64,000 nucleotides of DNA. Source: Bacteroidota bacterium (GTDB lineage Bacteria; Bacteroidota; Bacteroidia; Chitinophagales; Chitinophagaceae). A program made the position numbers and the translations under genes. Below the pieces are notes generated by a model. That model was not told the DNA's origin and ran no database searches. It worked only from the letters and a program-made list of their open reading frames with translations. This document shows positions 41,422-50,232 of the stretch, one piece after another (the stretch's first letter is position 1; each line of letters starts with the position of its first letter). The DNA lies in NCBI GenBank assembly GCA_018266575.1, contig JAFEAE010000016.1, positions 186,001 to 250,000 of the forward strand, written 5' to 3'.

Positions 41422-43515
41422 ATGTACCTTAAACCCGTTCCTATCTGGAAAGACGCGCCGTTCCTTAGACTTATTATTCCGTTAATTGCCGGAATAATTG
41501 CGCAATATTACCTGCACTTGCCGGTTTTCATTAGCTACAGCTTTATTGCTGCTTCAATTTTATCTCTCCTGATCTTTCAACGCATAAAAACATTTGCCCA
41601 ATTTAAATGGTACTGGTTAAACGGAATATTGCTGAATGCATTACTGTTTTGTATAGGTGCATTGCTAACATATCATAAAGATATTTCTTACCATAACAAC
41701 TGGATTAATAATTATTATAAAGATGGAAATACTGTAATAGCTACATTGCAAGAGCCGTTATCAGAAAAAGAAAAATCATATAAAGCAATTGCATCAGCAG
41801 ATAAAATAATTTCCGGCAATAGCATAATCCCTGTGCAGGGTTCCATTTTGATCTATTTCAGAAAAGACAAGTCATTGCCGAAGCTTGATTATGGTTCGCA
41901 AATCGTTTTTTCAAGATCATTGGCAGCTATTAAAAACTCAGGCAATCCCGGCGCCTTCGATTATCAACGTTACTGCGCCTTCCAGCGGATTTATCACCAG
42001 GTATTTTTAAAGCAAGAAGAATTTATTGCTCTTCCGCAAAAAAATGAAAATACAATTCCTCGGTTTTTATTTTCCGCGCAGGAAAAAACGGTAAATATTT
42101 TTCAAAAATTTATTCCTGGTAAAAAAGAAAAAGGGTTTGCAGAAGCTCTATTGATCGGTTATAAAGAGGACCTTGATAAAGATCTTGTACAATCATATAC
42201 AAACACAGGTGTAGTACATATTATTGCCATTTCAGGAATGCAGCTTGCATTGATCTATGGTTTTTTGATGATCATATTCACACCATTCTCAAAATTCCGT
42301 TTCATCAAATTTTTAAAACCAGTTACAATCATAATCACACTTTGGTTATTTAGTTTAATGTCGGGGGCCTCTGCATCAGTATTACGTGCTGCTGTTATGC
42401 TAACCTCCATTGTGATCGGTGAAAGTTTTTCAAAAAAAACCTCCATCTATAATACGCTTTCTGCTTCTGCCTTTTTATTGCTTTGTTATAACCCTTACTG
42501 GCTGTGGGATGTAGGTTTTCAACTTTCGTATACGGCAGTGTTAAGCATTGTGATTTTTATGAAGCCGATTTATCATCTTCTCTATATAAAAAATAAAACC
42601 CTCGATTTCATCTGGCAATTAACTTCAGTAACATTAGCAGCACAAATCCTGACAACACCAATCAGCATCTTTCATTTCCATCAATTTCCAAATTATTTCT
42701 TGCTAACAAATCTTATTGCAGTCCCGTTATCCAGCATTATTTTGTTTGGTGAAATTTTTTTGTGTGCGGTTTCATTCATCCCTGCTGTCGCAAAATTTAC
42801 CGGCACTATCCTGAACAAATTGATCTGGCTGCTCAACAGTTTTATTGAACATATGGAAACGATGCCAAAATCAATATTGGATAATCTGCAGGTAACTATT
42901 TTTCAAACAATATTTATTTACATAAGTATTGCAGGCATTGCAACCTGGCTCTTGCATAAAAAGAAAAATTATTTCTTTACCGGTTTGTTTGCAATGCTTG
43001 GTTTTGTTGTGCTAAGAAGTGTTTCATTCTTACAGGCATTACAACAAAACAAACTGATTGTGTATAATGTGCCACAGCACCAGGCAATTGATTTTGTAGA
43101 AGGAAAAAATTATATGTTCAAAGGAGATAGTATTATGCGTGAAGATGGTTTCTTGCAGAATTTTCACCTGAAACCTGCACGGATAAAATACCGGGTTACG
43201 GAAACAGGTTCACTTTCATCATTGCAATACGGAAACAGTATTTTCCATTTCGGTTCAAAAAAAATTTTAGTTCTCGATCAATCTGTTTGCTTCACACCTA
43301 CAAAAGAAAAGATAAAACTTGATTTGCTCATTCTTTCCAAAAATCCTTCACTAAAAATTTCAAATGTTATTAACGCTTTTGATTTTAGGAACCTGGTTTT
43401 TGATGCATCAAATGCTAGCTGGAGAATTAAAAAATGGGAAATGGAATGTGAACAACTTCATCTCCCCTTCTATAATACTGTTGATAACGGAGCTTTTGAG
43501 ATGAATACAGATTAA
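41422..43515 (+). CDS. ComEC/Rec2-family DNA uptake channel protein
   Basis: Membrane protein of 697 aa that forms the inner-membrane channel for single-stranded DNA in natural transformation. An N-terminal pair of helices precedes a DUF4131-like soluble domain (about 75-200), then the Competence domain with about nine helices, including the signature NTGVVHIIAISGMQLALIYG and SGASASVLRAAVM. The C-terminal 150 residues keep the shape of the metallo-beta-lactamase-like domain but lack the HxHxDH metal site, so nuclease activity is unlikely. No other competence genes are in the window. Confidence 0.9.
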   Translation: MYLKPVPIWKDAPFLRLIIPLIAGIIAQYYLHLPVFISYSFIAASILSLLIFQRIKTFAQFKWYWLNGILLNALLFCIGALLTYHKDISYHNNWINNYYKDGNTVIATLQEPLSEKEKSYKAIASADKIISGNSIIPVQGSILIYFRKDKSLPKLDYGSQIVFSRSLAAIKNSGNPGAFDYQRYCAFQRIYHQVFLKQEEFIALPQKNENTIPRFLFSAQEKTVNIFQKFIPGKKEKGFAEALLIGYKEDLDKDLVQSYTNTGVVHIIAISGMQLALIYGFLMIIFTPFSKFRFIKFLKPVTIIITLWLFSLMSGASASVLRAAVMLTSIVIGESFSKKTSIYNTLSASAFLLLCYNPYWLWDVGFQLSYTAVLSIVIFMKPIYHLLYIKNKTLDFIWQLTSVTLAAQILTTPISIFHFHQFPNYFLLTNLIAVPLSSIILFGEIFLCAVSFIPAVAKFTGTILNKLIWLLNSFIEHMETMPKSILDNLQVTIFQTIFIYISIAGIATWLLHKKKNYFFTGLFAMLGFVVLRSVSFLQALQQNKLIVYNVPQHQAIDFVEGKNYMFKGDSIMREDGFLQNFHLKPARIKYRVTETGSLSSLQYGNSIFHFGSKKILVLDQSVCFTPTKEKIKLDLLILSKNPSLKISNVINAFDFRNLVFDASNASWRIKKWEMECEQLHLPFYNTVDNGAFEMNTD

Positions 43516-43526
43516 TGTAGCTTTGC
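43494..43526 (+). promoter_or_regulatory. Two-element Bacteroidota promoter for purH
   Basis: TTTG (43494-43497) and TAGCTTTGC (43518-43526) reproduce the -33 and -7 elements with about 20 bases between, lying at the end of comEC, 44 bases before the purH ATG. Confidence 0.65.
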
Positions 43527-43569
43527 GGCTTCTTTCAAACAGCACCTATTCTGCTGCATTAATAATACT

Positions 43570-45081
43570 ATGACCAAGAAAATTCAATCGGCGCTTATTT
43601 CCGTTTTTTATAAAGACGGGCTCGATAGCATTGTAAAAAAATTGCACGAATTAAACGTAACCATCTATTCAACCGGCGGCACGCAACAATTCATAGAATC
43701 ATTAGGAGTTCCTTGCGTTGCGGTTGAATCGCTTACTACTTATCCTTCTATTTTGGGCGGAAGGGTGAAAACATTACATCCATCAGTATTTGGTGGGATT
43801 TTGGGAAGGCGTAATAATGAAACCGATGTAAGAGAAATGAAGCAATATAAAATTCCGGAGATCGATCTGGTTATTGTTGACTTATACCCGTTTGAAGAAA
43901 CAGTCGCCAAAACAACAGATGATGCAGCTATTATTGAAAAAATAGATGTTGGCGGGCCATCCATGATTCGTGGCGCTGCTAAAAATCACAACCATGTTGT
44001 TGTAGTAGGATCTAAAAAAGAATATGCTTATTTAGATAAACTTCTCGCTGAGCAAAATGGTGAAACCACATTGGAGCAACGGCGGTTTCTTGCAGCAAAA
44101 GCATTTGAAGTTTGTGCACATTATGATGTAGCTATTTCAAAATATTTTTCTCCATCAAACTCAGAATATTTTTTAGAGTCAGTTCCAAACCCGAATTCAT
44201 TGCGCTATGGAGAAAACCCGCATCAGTCAGCTAGTTATTATGGCAATTTGAATGAACTGTTTGAAAAATTAAACGGTAAAGAATTATCCTATAATAATCT
44301 TGTTGATGTTGATGCCGCTGTTCAATTAATACAAGAATTTTCTGAAACAACATTTGCCATTATCAAGCATACAAATGTGTGCGGGATTGCTGTACGAAAA
44401 ACGTTAAAAGAAGCCTGGGACGCGGCTTTGGCAGGTGATCCTGAAAGTGCGTTTGGAGGCGTTTTAGTTTGTAACGCAACTGTAGATAAAGCCACGGCAG
44501 AAGCGATTAATGAAATCTTCTTTGAAGTGCTGATTGCACCTGCGTTTGATGCAGATGCAATGGAAATTTTAAAATCGAAAAAGAACCGGATACTTCTTCA
44601 ACAGAAAAAAAACCCGGCATACAAACAACAATTCAAATCTCTCCTGAATGGCGTATTGATGCAACAAAATGATTCCGGGAATTTTGCCGAGTGGAAAGAA
44701 GTAGGCGGAAGAGAAACTACCGAAGCAGAAAAAGAAAATCTTGCATTTGCAAATTTGATTTGCAAACATTTAAAATCGAATGCTATCGCTCTAATAAAAA
44801 ATAAGCAATTGGTTGGAAAAGGTTGCGGGCAAACAAGCCGCATCGATTCATTACGCCAGGCAATTGAGAAAGCAAAACAATTTAAGTTTGACCTGCAAGG
44901 TGCAGTAATGGCTTCGGATGCTTTTTTCCCTTTCAATGATTGTGTACAGATCGCACATGCAGAAGGTGTGGAAGCCATCATACAACCCGGCGGTTCTATC
45001 CGAGATAAAGATTCTATTGACTATTGCGTTCAACATAAAATAGCAATGGTAATAACAGGCATGCGGCACTTCAAACATTGA
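43570..45081 (+). CDS. purH: Bifunctional AICAR formyltransferase/IMP cyclohydrolase
   Basis: Catalyses the last two steps of purine synthesis. The N-terminal MGS-like cyclohydrolase domain (about 1-185) has SALISVFYKDGLD, YSTGGTQQFIE, GGRVKTLHPSVFGGIL and DLYPFEETV. The AICARFT domain (about 190-503) has the PNSLRYGENPHQSASYY motif, IKHTNVCGIA, SAFGGVLVCN and AVMASDAFFPFNDCV, and ends with the ITGMRHFKH tail. Length 503 aa is standard. It has its own promoter at the end of comEC. Purine and pyrimidine (carB) biosynthesis genes both occur in this window but are not linked. Confidence 0.97.
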   Translation: MTKKIQSALISVFYKDGLDSIVKKLHELNVTIYSTGGTQQFIESLGVPCVAVESLTTYPSILGGRVKTLHPSVFGGILGRRNNETDVREMKQYKIPEIDLVIVDLYPFEETVAKTTDDAAIIEKIDVGGPSMIRGAAKNHNHVVVVGSKKEYAYLDKLLAEQNGETTLEQRRFLAAKAFEVCAHYDVAISKYFSPSNSEYFLESVPNPNSLRYGENPHQSASYYGNLNELFEKLNGKELSYNNLVDVDAAVQLIQEFSETTFAIIKHTNVCGIAVRKTLKEAWDAALAGDPESAFGGVLVCNATVDKATAEAINEIFFEVLIAPAFDADAMEILKSKKNRILLQQKKNPAYKQQFKSLLNGVLMQQNDSGNFAEWKEVGGRETTEAEKENLAFANLICKHLKSNAIALIKNKQLVGKGCGQTSRIDSLRQAIEKAKQFKFDLQGAVMASDAFFPFNDCVQIAHAEGVEAIIQPGGSIRDKDSIDYCVQHKIAMVITGMRHFKH

Positions 45082-45118
45082 GTGTAGTTGCCATACCATT
45101 TTATTTCTTTACAGATCC

Positions 45119-46063
45119 ATGCTAACCGAACAGGAAACATTTCTACGAGGAAAAACAAAAAACAATAATTACACTAAAGCAATTTTAGCACTAATATCGG
45201 TTTGCTTTTTCTGGGGCACAACCTGGGTCGCATCGAGGCAAGGCGTGAAATATATGCCACCATTACAATTGGCATCAATAAGGCAAACGCTCGCAGGTTT
45301 ATGTTATATTTTATTTTTCACTTTCAAAAAAAAAGCGTGGCCCAAAGGAAAACAATGGAACACGGTTTTGATATTAAGCCTGCTTAATTTTTTTCTCACA
45401 AATGGATTGACAACCTGGGGCGTGAAATATATTTCTGCAGGATTAGCCTCGATCATCGCTGCGATTTTTCCACTATGGCTGGTAGTAATTGATATTGTAT
45501 GGAAGCGGACAAAGATCGAAACAAAAGCACTCATCGGTTTTTTAGTAGGCTTTGGCGGAATCTGTATCATCTTCTACGATCATCTGAAAGATTTTTTCAA
45601 TGCTGATTTTCGATTCGGGATCATTATCTCATTCATTGCATCATTATCGTGGGCATTAGGAACAATCTATACAAAGCAACAGGCAAATGAATTCAATCCA
45701 TACTTTAGTATTGGGTTGCAGATGTTCATATCAGGTATTGCTTTATTCTGCACAACTTCAGCTACAGGAATAGCAATCCCTTTTCACCAGATCCCTGCGC
45801 AATCGTGGTTTGCCATTGGCTACCTGATAGTTTTTGGATCGGTAATTTCTTTTTTTACGTACTTATATGCCTTGCAGAATTTACCAACTGAGCAGGTTTC
45901 TATTTACGCATATATGAACCCGGTAGTTGCTGTTATTATCAGTGCATTGATCTTCAGGGAACCGTTTACAATTTATATGATCATCGGTGGCTTGACTACT
46001 TTACTTGGTGTGTATATGATCAATGAAGCATTCAGGAAAGAAAAGAGTGAAGGTGAGCAGTAA
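45119..46063 (+). CDS. EamA/DMT-family permease
   Basis: 314-residue inner-membrane transporter with ten helices arranged as two EamA repeats (about 20-150 and 165-300). The first helix contains SVCFFWGTTWVASRQGVKYM, and the second repeat contains IASLSWALGTIYTKQ and AYMNPVVAVIISALIFREPF, the usual signature positions. DMT permeases export metabolites or amino acids; the substrate is unknown. ATG at 45119. The last codons (KSEGEQ) and the following bases read into GTGAGCAGTAAGCG, a fragment of the dispersed repeat seen at 1386-1500. Confidence 0.9.
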   Translation: MLTEQETFLRGKTKNNNYTKAILALISVCFFWGTTWVASRQGVKYMPPLQLASIRQTLAGLCYILFFTFKKKAWPKGKQWNTVLILSLLNFFLTNGLTTWGVKYISAGLASIIAAIFPLWLVVIDIVWKRTKIETKALIGFLVGFGGICIIFYDHLKDFFNADFRFGIIISFIASLSWALGTIYTKQQANEFNPYFSIGLQMFISGIALFCTTSATGIAIPFHQIPAQSWFAIGYLIVFGSVISFFTYLYALQNLPTEQVSIYAYMNPVVAVIISALIFREPFTIYMIIGGLTTLLGVYMINEAFRKEKSEGEQ

Positions 46064-46139
46064 GCGTAAGTATTTTATTAGCCTCCACATTTCTTCTACT
46101 ATTTTTTAGCTTTTAAATTTTTATCGACATGCATCTAAC

Positions 46140-47450
46140 TCACATATCCCAATACACTTCTTCTTTTAAAAAAACTTCGTACACTTCGCGCCAGCCTGCG
46201 AATAATTTATCTGTTCCTACAAATTGATTATGCCAGATCGTTGTCATCAACCCATTCACTTTTTTTATTGCATGATAATAGCTCAACAATTCATCCATTG
46301 CCTGCTGTGCAGTAAGTTTTTGTTCATAAAAAGAATTCGCATCCATGAAACAGAATGGAAATATTTTTAAAGAAGTCTGTTGTTCTTTTTCCAGATCATA
46401 CCAATAAAAAGAAGATGCCGCAGAAGCCCTGAAACCATTAATGCTTCCATATCCCATCGAAAAATCATTTTCAATTCCTGCCCGAATAAGTTTGCGATAT
46501 GTATCGGGCAAATTCATCCGGATATAATGTTGGCGGCTATTGATTATTTTTTTGTCAGCAATATATTCAAGCCATTCCTTTTCTTCCTTCAATAAACTTT
46601 CATCATCACCGCTTTGCCATGAAGGATGAATACCGATCGTATACCCCGAAGCATGATATTTTATTAAATCCTGCAATGCTTCATTCTGCGGGTCAATATT
46701 CTTATCGTACAGTTTTTGTTCCTTTGCTACCAGGAAAAAATAGTATGGTTTGATACGGCAATACAGATGCAAAGAGTCAAGCCATTCATATGCGTCGTAC
46801 GGATCAGGCTTCTTTTTCCACAAAACTTTTACACGCTCATTTGCATCATTCCATTTTCCCTGAAATACAGATCTGGCAAGCCCTCCGGCGCTTCTTAAAA
46901 AACCTTTATTTAAATATGAATAAGCAATATCAATATCATAAGTTGGAATAAACTGAAATGCTGTGTGCCGAAATACAAGCGTTGGAAATTTCTTTCGCAA
47001 TGCTTTCTTTAATTCCTGTATCCATATATTTATCAGAGGTGCTTGTAAAAACCCTTCTTTATATGCAAGTGAATTAGTATGCGCATACCTGCCGTATTCA
47101 TCTTTTTCATGTGGAAGATATTCTTCATAGCGGCTCAGCAAATAAAATGATGCGGCAAAAACATCAAAATGAAAATCGCCATCAGTTTGAAAAAACGCTT
47201 TATGATAATTCAATTCAAAACAATCAATGTGTTGTTGCCTGATTTCATTTTCAAAAAGCAATGAAGTTGCATGAATGAAAAATTCATCTTCACTGAATGC
47301 TTCAGCGGAATAATTCAACTTTGCTTCGGCGGAATTAATGAAATCGCTTTTGTTATTAATGATAACTATTGGTTCATCAAATAACTGCCGGCTAAAAAAT
47401 TCAACTATGTATTGAAGGCGGTTGGTGGTATGGTTGGAATATAGAAGCAT
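46140..47450 (-). CDS. Polysaccharide deacetylase-family protein
   Basis: 436 aa. The second half has the NodB-like layout: FIPTYDIDIAY (catalytic/metal Asp), HASGYTIGIHPSWQSGDDES (metal His), RQHYIRMNLPDTYRKL, DFSMGYGSINGFRASA and MTTIWHNQFVG. The N-terminal 140 residues resemble the extra domain that Bacteroidota proteins of this type carry. There is no signal peptide, so a cytoplasmic substrate or intermediate is possible. It converges on the DMT gene, and a terminator separates it from lutB upstream. The specific substrate is unknown. Confidence 0.82.
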   Translation of the reverse strand: MLLYSNHTTNRLQYIVEFFSRQLFDEPIVIINNKSDFINSAEAKLNYSAEAFSEDEFFIHATSLLFENEIRQQHIDCFELNYHKAFFQTDGDFHFDVFAASFYLLSRYEEYLPHEKDEYGRYAHTNSLAYKEGFLQAPLINIWIQELKKALRKKFPTLVFRHTAFQFIPTYDIDIAYSYLNKGFLRSAGGLARSVFQGKWNDANERVKVLWKKKPDPYDAYEWLDSLHLYCRIKPYYFFLVAKEQKLYDKNIDPQNEALQDLIKYHASGYTIGIHPSWQSGDDESLLKEEKEWLEYIADKKIINSRQHYIRMNLPDTYRKLIRAGIENDFSMGYGSINGFRASAASSFYWYDLEKEQQTSLKIFPFCFMDANSFYEQKLTAQQAMDELLSYYHAIKKVNGLMTTIWHNQFVGTDKLFAGWREVYEVFLKEEVYWDM

Positions 47451-47465
47451 TGAAATATTCTGTAA

Positions 47466-47494
47466 AAATAAAAAAGCCGGTATAATTAACCAGC
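47466..47494 (-). terminator. Terminator between lutB and the deacetylase gene
   Basis: GCCGGT (47476-47481)/ACCAGC (47489-47494) pair with one G-U on the minus strand, followed by six T and a T-rich tail. Confidence 0.7.
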
Positions 47495-47524
47495 CTGAAA
47501 ATTTACGGTAACCGACCGTATTTT

Positions 47525-48901
47525 TTACCCGTTATGCTTTTCTTTCCACAATTGGTTAAATGTTTTCGAAGAAAAATCCAAATCAGCCCTGTGCGCAGTC
47601 CATCCTTTAAAAACTTTATTCACCATCCAGTCTTTTATTTTTTTATTTCCGGTGTTCATTAGCCTCCTGCTAAGGCTTGCCTGCTTCCATACTTTCCATG
47701 CAATTTTCTCGCTCCATGTTGTGCTGTTTTCTTCAACAGCATCATGGCGGTTTTCCAATAACAATTCGTGCAGATTAATTTTTACGGCACATACTTCCGT
47801 ACAATTGCCACATAACGATGATGCATAGCTTAAATGCTTCCAGTCGTTCATTTCTTTTAACCGCGGGGTAATTACTGCACCGATCGGGCCGCTGTACGTT
47901 GTTTCATAGCTGTGGCCGCCAATATTTTTATAAACCGGGCATGCATTCAAACATGCGCCGCAACGAATGCAATACAAACTTTCCCTGCTTTTTTCGTTCG
48001 CAAGAATATTTGTTCGTCCGTTATCAAGCAATATTACATACATTTCTTCCGGGCCGTCTGGTTCATTTACCTGTTTAGGTCCTGTAACTATAGTATTGTA
48101 TGAAGTGATCTGCTGACCGGTTCCGAATGTTGCAAGCAAAGGCCAGAACAAAGCAATATCTGTTAAAGAAGGGATTACTTTTTCAATACCGACAATAACG
48201 ATATGTGTTTTTGGAAAAGAACAGGAAAGGCGTGCATTGCCTTCATTTTCTGTTACTGCAATGCCACCAATATCAGCAATAATAAAATTTGCGCCGGTGA
48301 TTCCAATTTCTGCTTCAACATATTTTCTTCTCAATTTGTCACGTGCTACTAACGTAAGTTGCTCCGGTGTTAGGTTTATATCTGTATTTAGCTTTTCATG
48401 AAATAATTTCGCAACATCTTCCTTGCTCTTGTGCATCGCCGGAGTTACGATATGGTATGGCGGTTCTCCATCCAACTGCTGGATATACTCTCCTAAATCT
48501 GTTTCAACACTTTCAATATTATTTTCCTCAAGAAAATGATTCAGTTTGATCTCTTCCGTCACCATGCTTTTGCTTTTCACAATAGTGCCGCAATTTTTTT
48601 CTTTACAGATGGTGAGGATCTCGTCGAGCGCCTGCTTTGCATTTTCTGCCCAGATCACTTTGCCTCCGCGCTGTGTCAATGCGGCTTCAAAATCTTCCAG
48701 TTGTTTATCCAGCGTTTCTATCGCACGCCACTTCACATTTTTTGCACGTTCGCGGGCAAGGCTTACATCGGCAAATTGCTGTTTGCCTACAGGCACAACC
48801 GCGTTGTATTTACCAATATTAAAATTGATCTTTTGCCGGTGATCAAGGTCCGCTGCTTTTATAGCACTCTTAGCCGCAAATGATGATGAAGTATCTGTCA
48901 T
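47525..48901 (-). CDS. LutB/YkgF-type iron-sulfur LUD protein
   Basis: 458 aa. The N-terminal LUD domain (about 65-305) includes KSKSMVTEEIKLNHFLEE and ADIGGIAVTENEGNARLSC. Two iron-sulfur clusters of ferredoxin type follow: CIRCGACLNACPVYKNIGG and CGNCTEVCAVKINLHE. This is the LutB/YkgF architecture of the L-lactate oxidising complex, in which electrons leave through the clusters. LutC is present at 23708-24349 but LutA is not seen in the window, so lactate use is a reasonable but unproven role. It is preceded by DUF3109 on the same strand. Confidence 0.93.
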   Translation of the reverse strand: MTDTSSSFAAKSAIKAADLDHRQKINFNIGKYNAVVPVGKQQFADVSLARERAKNVKWRAIETLDKQLEDFEAALTQRGGKVIWAENAKQALDEILTICKEKNCGTIVKSKSMVTEEIKLNHFLEENNIESVETDLGEYIQQLDGEPPYHIVTPAMHKSKEDVAKLFHEKLNTDINLTPEQLTLVARDKLRRKYVEAEIGITGANFIIADIGGIAVTENEGNARLSCSFPKTHIVIVGIEKVIPSLTDIALFWPLLATFGTGQQITSYNTIVTGPKQVNEPDGPEEMYVILLDNGRTNILANEKSRESLYCIRCGACLNACPVYKNIGGHSYETTYSGPIGAVITPRLKEMNDWKHLSYASSLCGNCTEVCAVKINLHELLLENRHDAVEENSTTWSEKIAWKVWKQASLSRRLMNTGNKKIKDWMVNKVFKGWTAHRADLDFSSKTFNQLWKEKHNG

Positions 48902-48974
48902 TAAAAGATGTTATTATAAATTTCTTAGCAAGGAAAAAGCAAAAAGCGCTTCTTCCTTTTTTAATTATTCATTT

Positions 48975-49568
48975 TTACTTTTTAGCTCCCCGTTCTTGCT
49001 CAAAATATTTCTCCGCCACTTGTTCCAACACTCCGTAAAAATCTTCCCCGTATTTTCTTATCAATGCTTCTTTCAAAAAAATATATGTCGGCATTTTCAA
49101 TTTCCTGCCAAGCACACAAGCCGGCTTGCACATGGTTTCCCGTGGTTCATAATTTACCAACTCATGCTCTTTTGTCTTCTTGATCTTTATCGGATACAAA
49201 TGACAACTTATTGGTTTTTTCCATTTTACTTTTCCATCGTAATACGCTTGTTCAATTCCACATTTAATAATCCCCTTTTCATCATGATAACCGTAAGCAC
49301 AGATCTTTCCATTAATTGTTGGTGTTACCCAACCAAATTCTTTATGATACGTGTACCTACCATGTTTTTCAATTTCATCAATTCCTTCCTGTGTAAGATA
49401 TGGCTTCACCGTTTCATAAATCTCATTCAGTATATCAGTTTCGTTTTCTTCCAAGGGAGCACCGGCATCTCCATCTTCGCAACAACCACCTTTACATTTG
49501 TTGAGGTCGCACACAAATTGCTGCTCAATCACATCATCACTAATCAATGTATTATCTATTGTTATCAC
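48975..49568 (-). CDS. DUF3109 family cysteine-rich protein
   Basis: 197 aa, soluble. Cysteines cluster as CDLNKCKGGCCEDGDAG near the N-terminus, with CAYGYHDEKGIIKCGIE, SCHLYPIK and CKPACVLGR further on, the DUF3109 pattern, suggesting metal or iron-sulfur binding. Function is unknown. The start is GTG at 49568. It lies between gldD and lutB on the same strand with gaps of 37 and 73 bases. In many Bacteroidota this family follows gld genes, so co-occurrence with gliding genes is known but the role is not. Confidence 0.85.
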   Translation of the reverse strand: MITIDNTLISDDVIEQQFVCDLNKCKGGCCEDGDAGAPLEENETDILNEIYETVKPYLTQEGIDEIEKHGRYTYHKEFGWVTPTINGKICAYGYHDEKGIIKCGIEQAYYDGKVKWKKPISCHLYPIKIKKTKEHELVNYEPRETMCKPACVLGRKLKMPTYIFLKEALIRKYGEDFYGVLEQVAEKYFEQERGAKK

Positions 49569-49605
49569 TATTCAAAGTATTTAAACAAAGTTAACTGAAT
49601 TGATT

Positions 49606-50196
49606 TTATTTTTTCCACTGCAGGGTATTAATCAGGTGAAACATATCATCCTGTAAAAACTGGTTTACAATTCCGAGCGAATCTTCATTTGGCGTGGTAT
49701 CAAAATATAAAGCACCGCGCAGAAAATTTTTCGTTGAATCAGATACAAAAAATTGTTTTGCTGTAGCCGCATTTCCGCCTACTGTAAAAAAAACTCCTGT
49801 AACACCCCATGGGGTTTTCATCAGTGAATCTTCGATGGATGTTGCTTTGTATGTGTGTTTGTAACTCATTTTGTACGCATCATCTTTCAATTTGTCGAAA
49901 CTGTTTTTACCAATTTCTTTATAGCTCATATAAATACGTGCGTTGAAACGCGGGAAATCAATATTGATCCAGTAAGGGTTTTCAGGTTTGTCCTCAAAAA
50001 ATGTGGTATCATGAATGATATTCGCATAAACAGGATATTCGAATGAATACGGAAACCCCGGCTGGTTGAATTGCTGATATTCATGTTTTGGAAATTGTAT
50101 TTTAAAATACCCTCTTGGTTTCGGTGTATAATTGCTGTTACAGGAAATAATAAAAAGAAAAGAAAAGAAAATGATTAATAATCGTGTATGCTTCAC
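49606..50196 (-). CDS. gldD: Gliding motility lipoprotein GldD
   Basis: 196-residue lipoprotein. The signal ends FIISC (Cys19), and the mature part has the conserved GldD start PKPRGYFKIQFPKHEYQQF followed by FPYSFEYP and NIDFPRFNARIYMSYK. GldD is required for gliding and type IX secretion in Flavobacterium, where it works with GldE. Start is GTG at 50196. It lies 36 bases after gldE, matching the conserved gldE-gldD order. Many Bacteroidota without visible gliding keep these genes, so motility itself is not proven. Confidence 0.93.
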   Translation of the reverse strand: MKHTRLLIIFFSFLFIISCNSNYTPKPRGYFKIQFPKHEYQQFNQPGFPYSFEYPVYANIIHDTTFFEDKPENPYWINIDFPRFNARIYMSYKEIGKNSFDKLKDDAYKMSYKHTYKATSIEDSLMKTPWGVTGVFFTVGGNAATAKQFFVSDSTKNFLRGALYFDTTPNEDSLGIVNQFLQDDMFHLINTLQWKK

Positions 50197-50232
50197 TGTT
50201 AGTTTTCTTGATAGTATGAAAAATTTATATGG

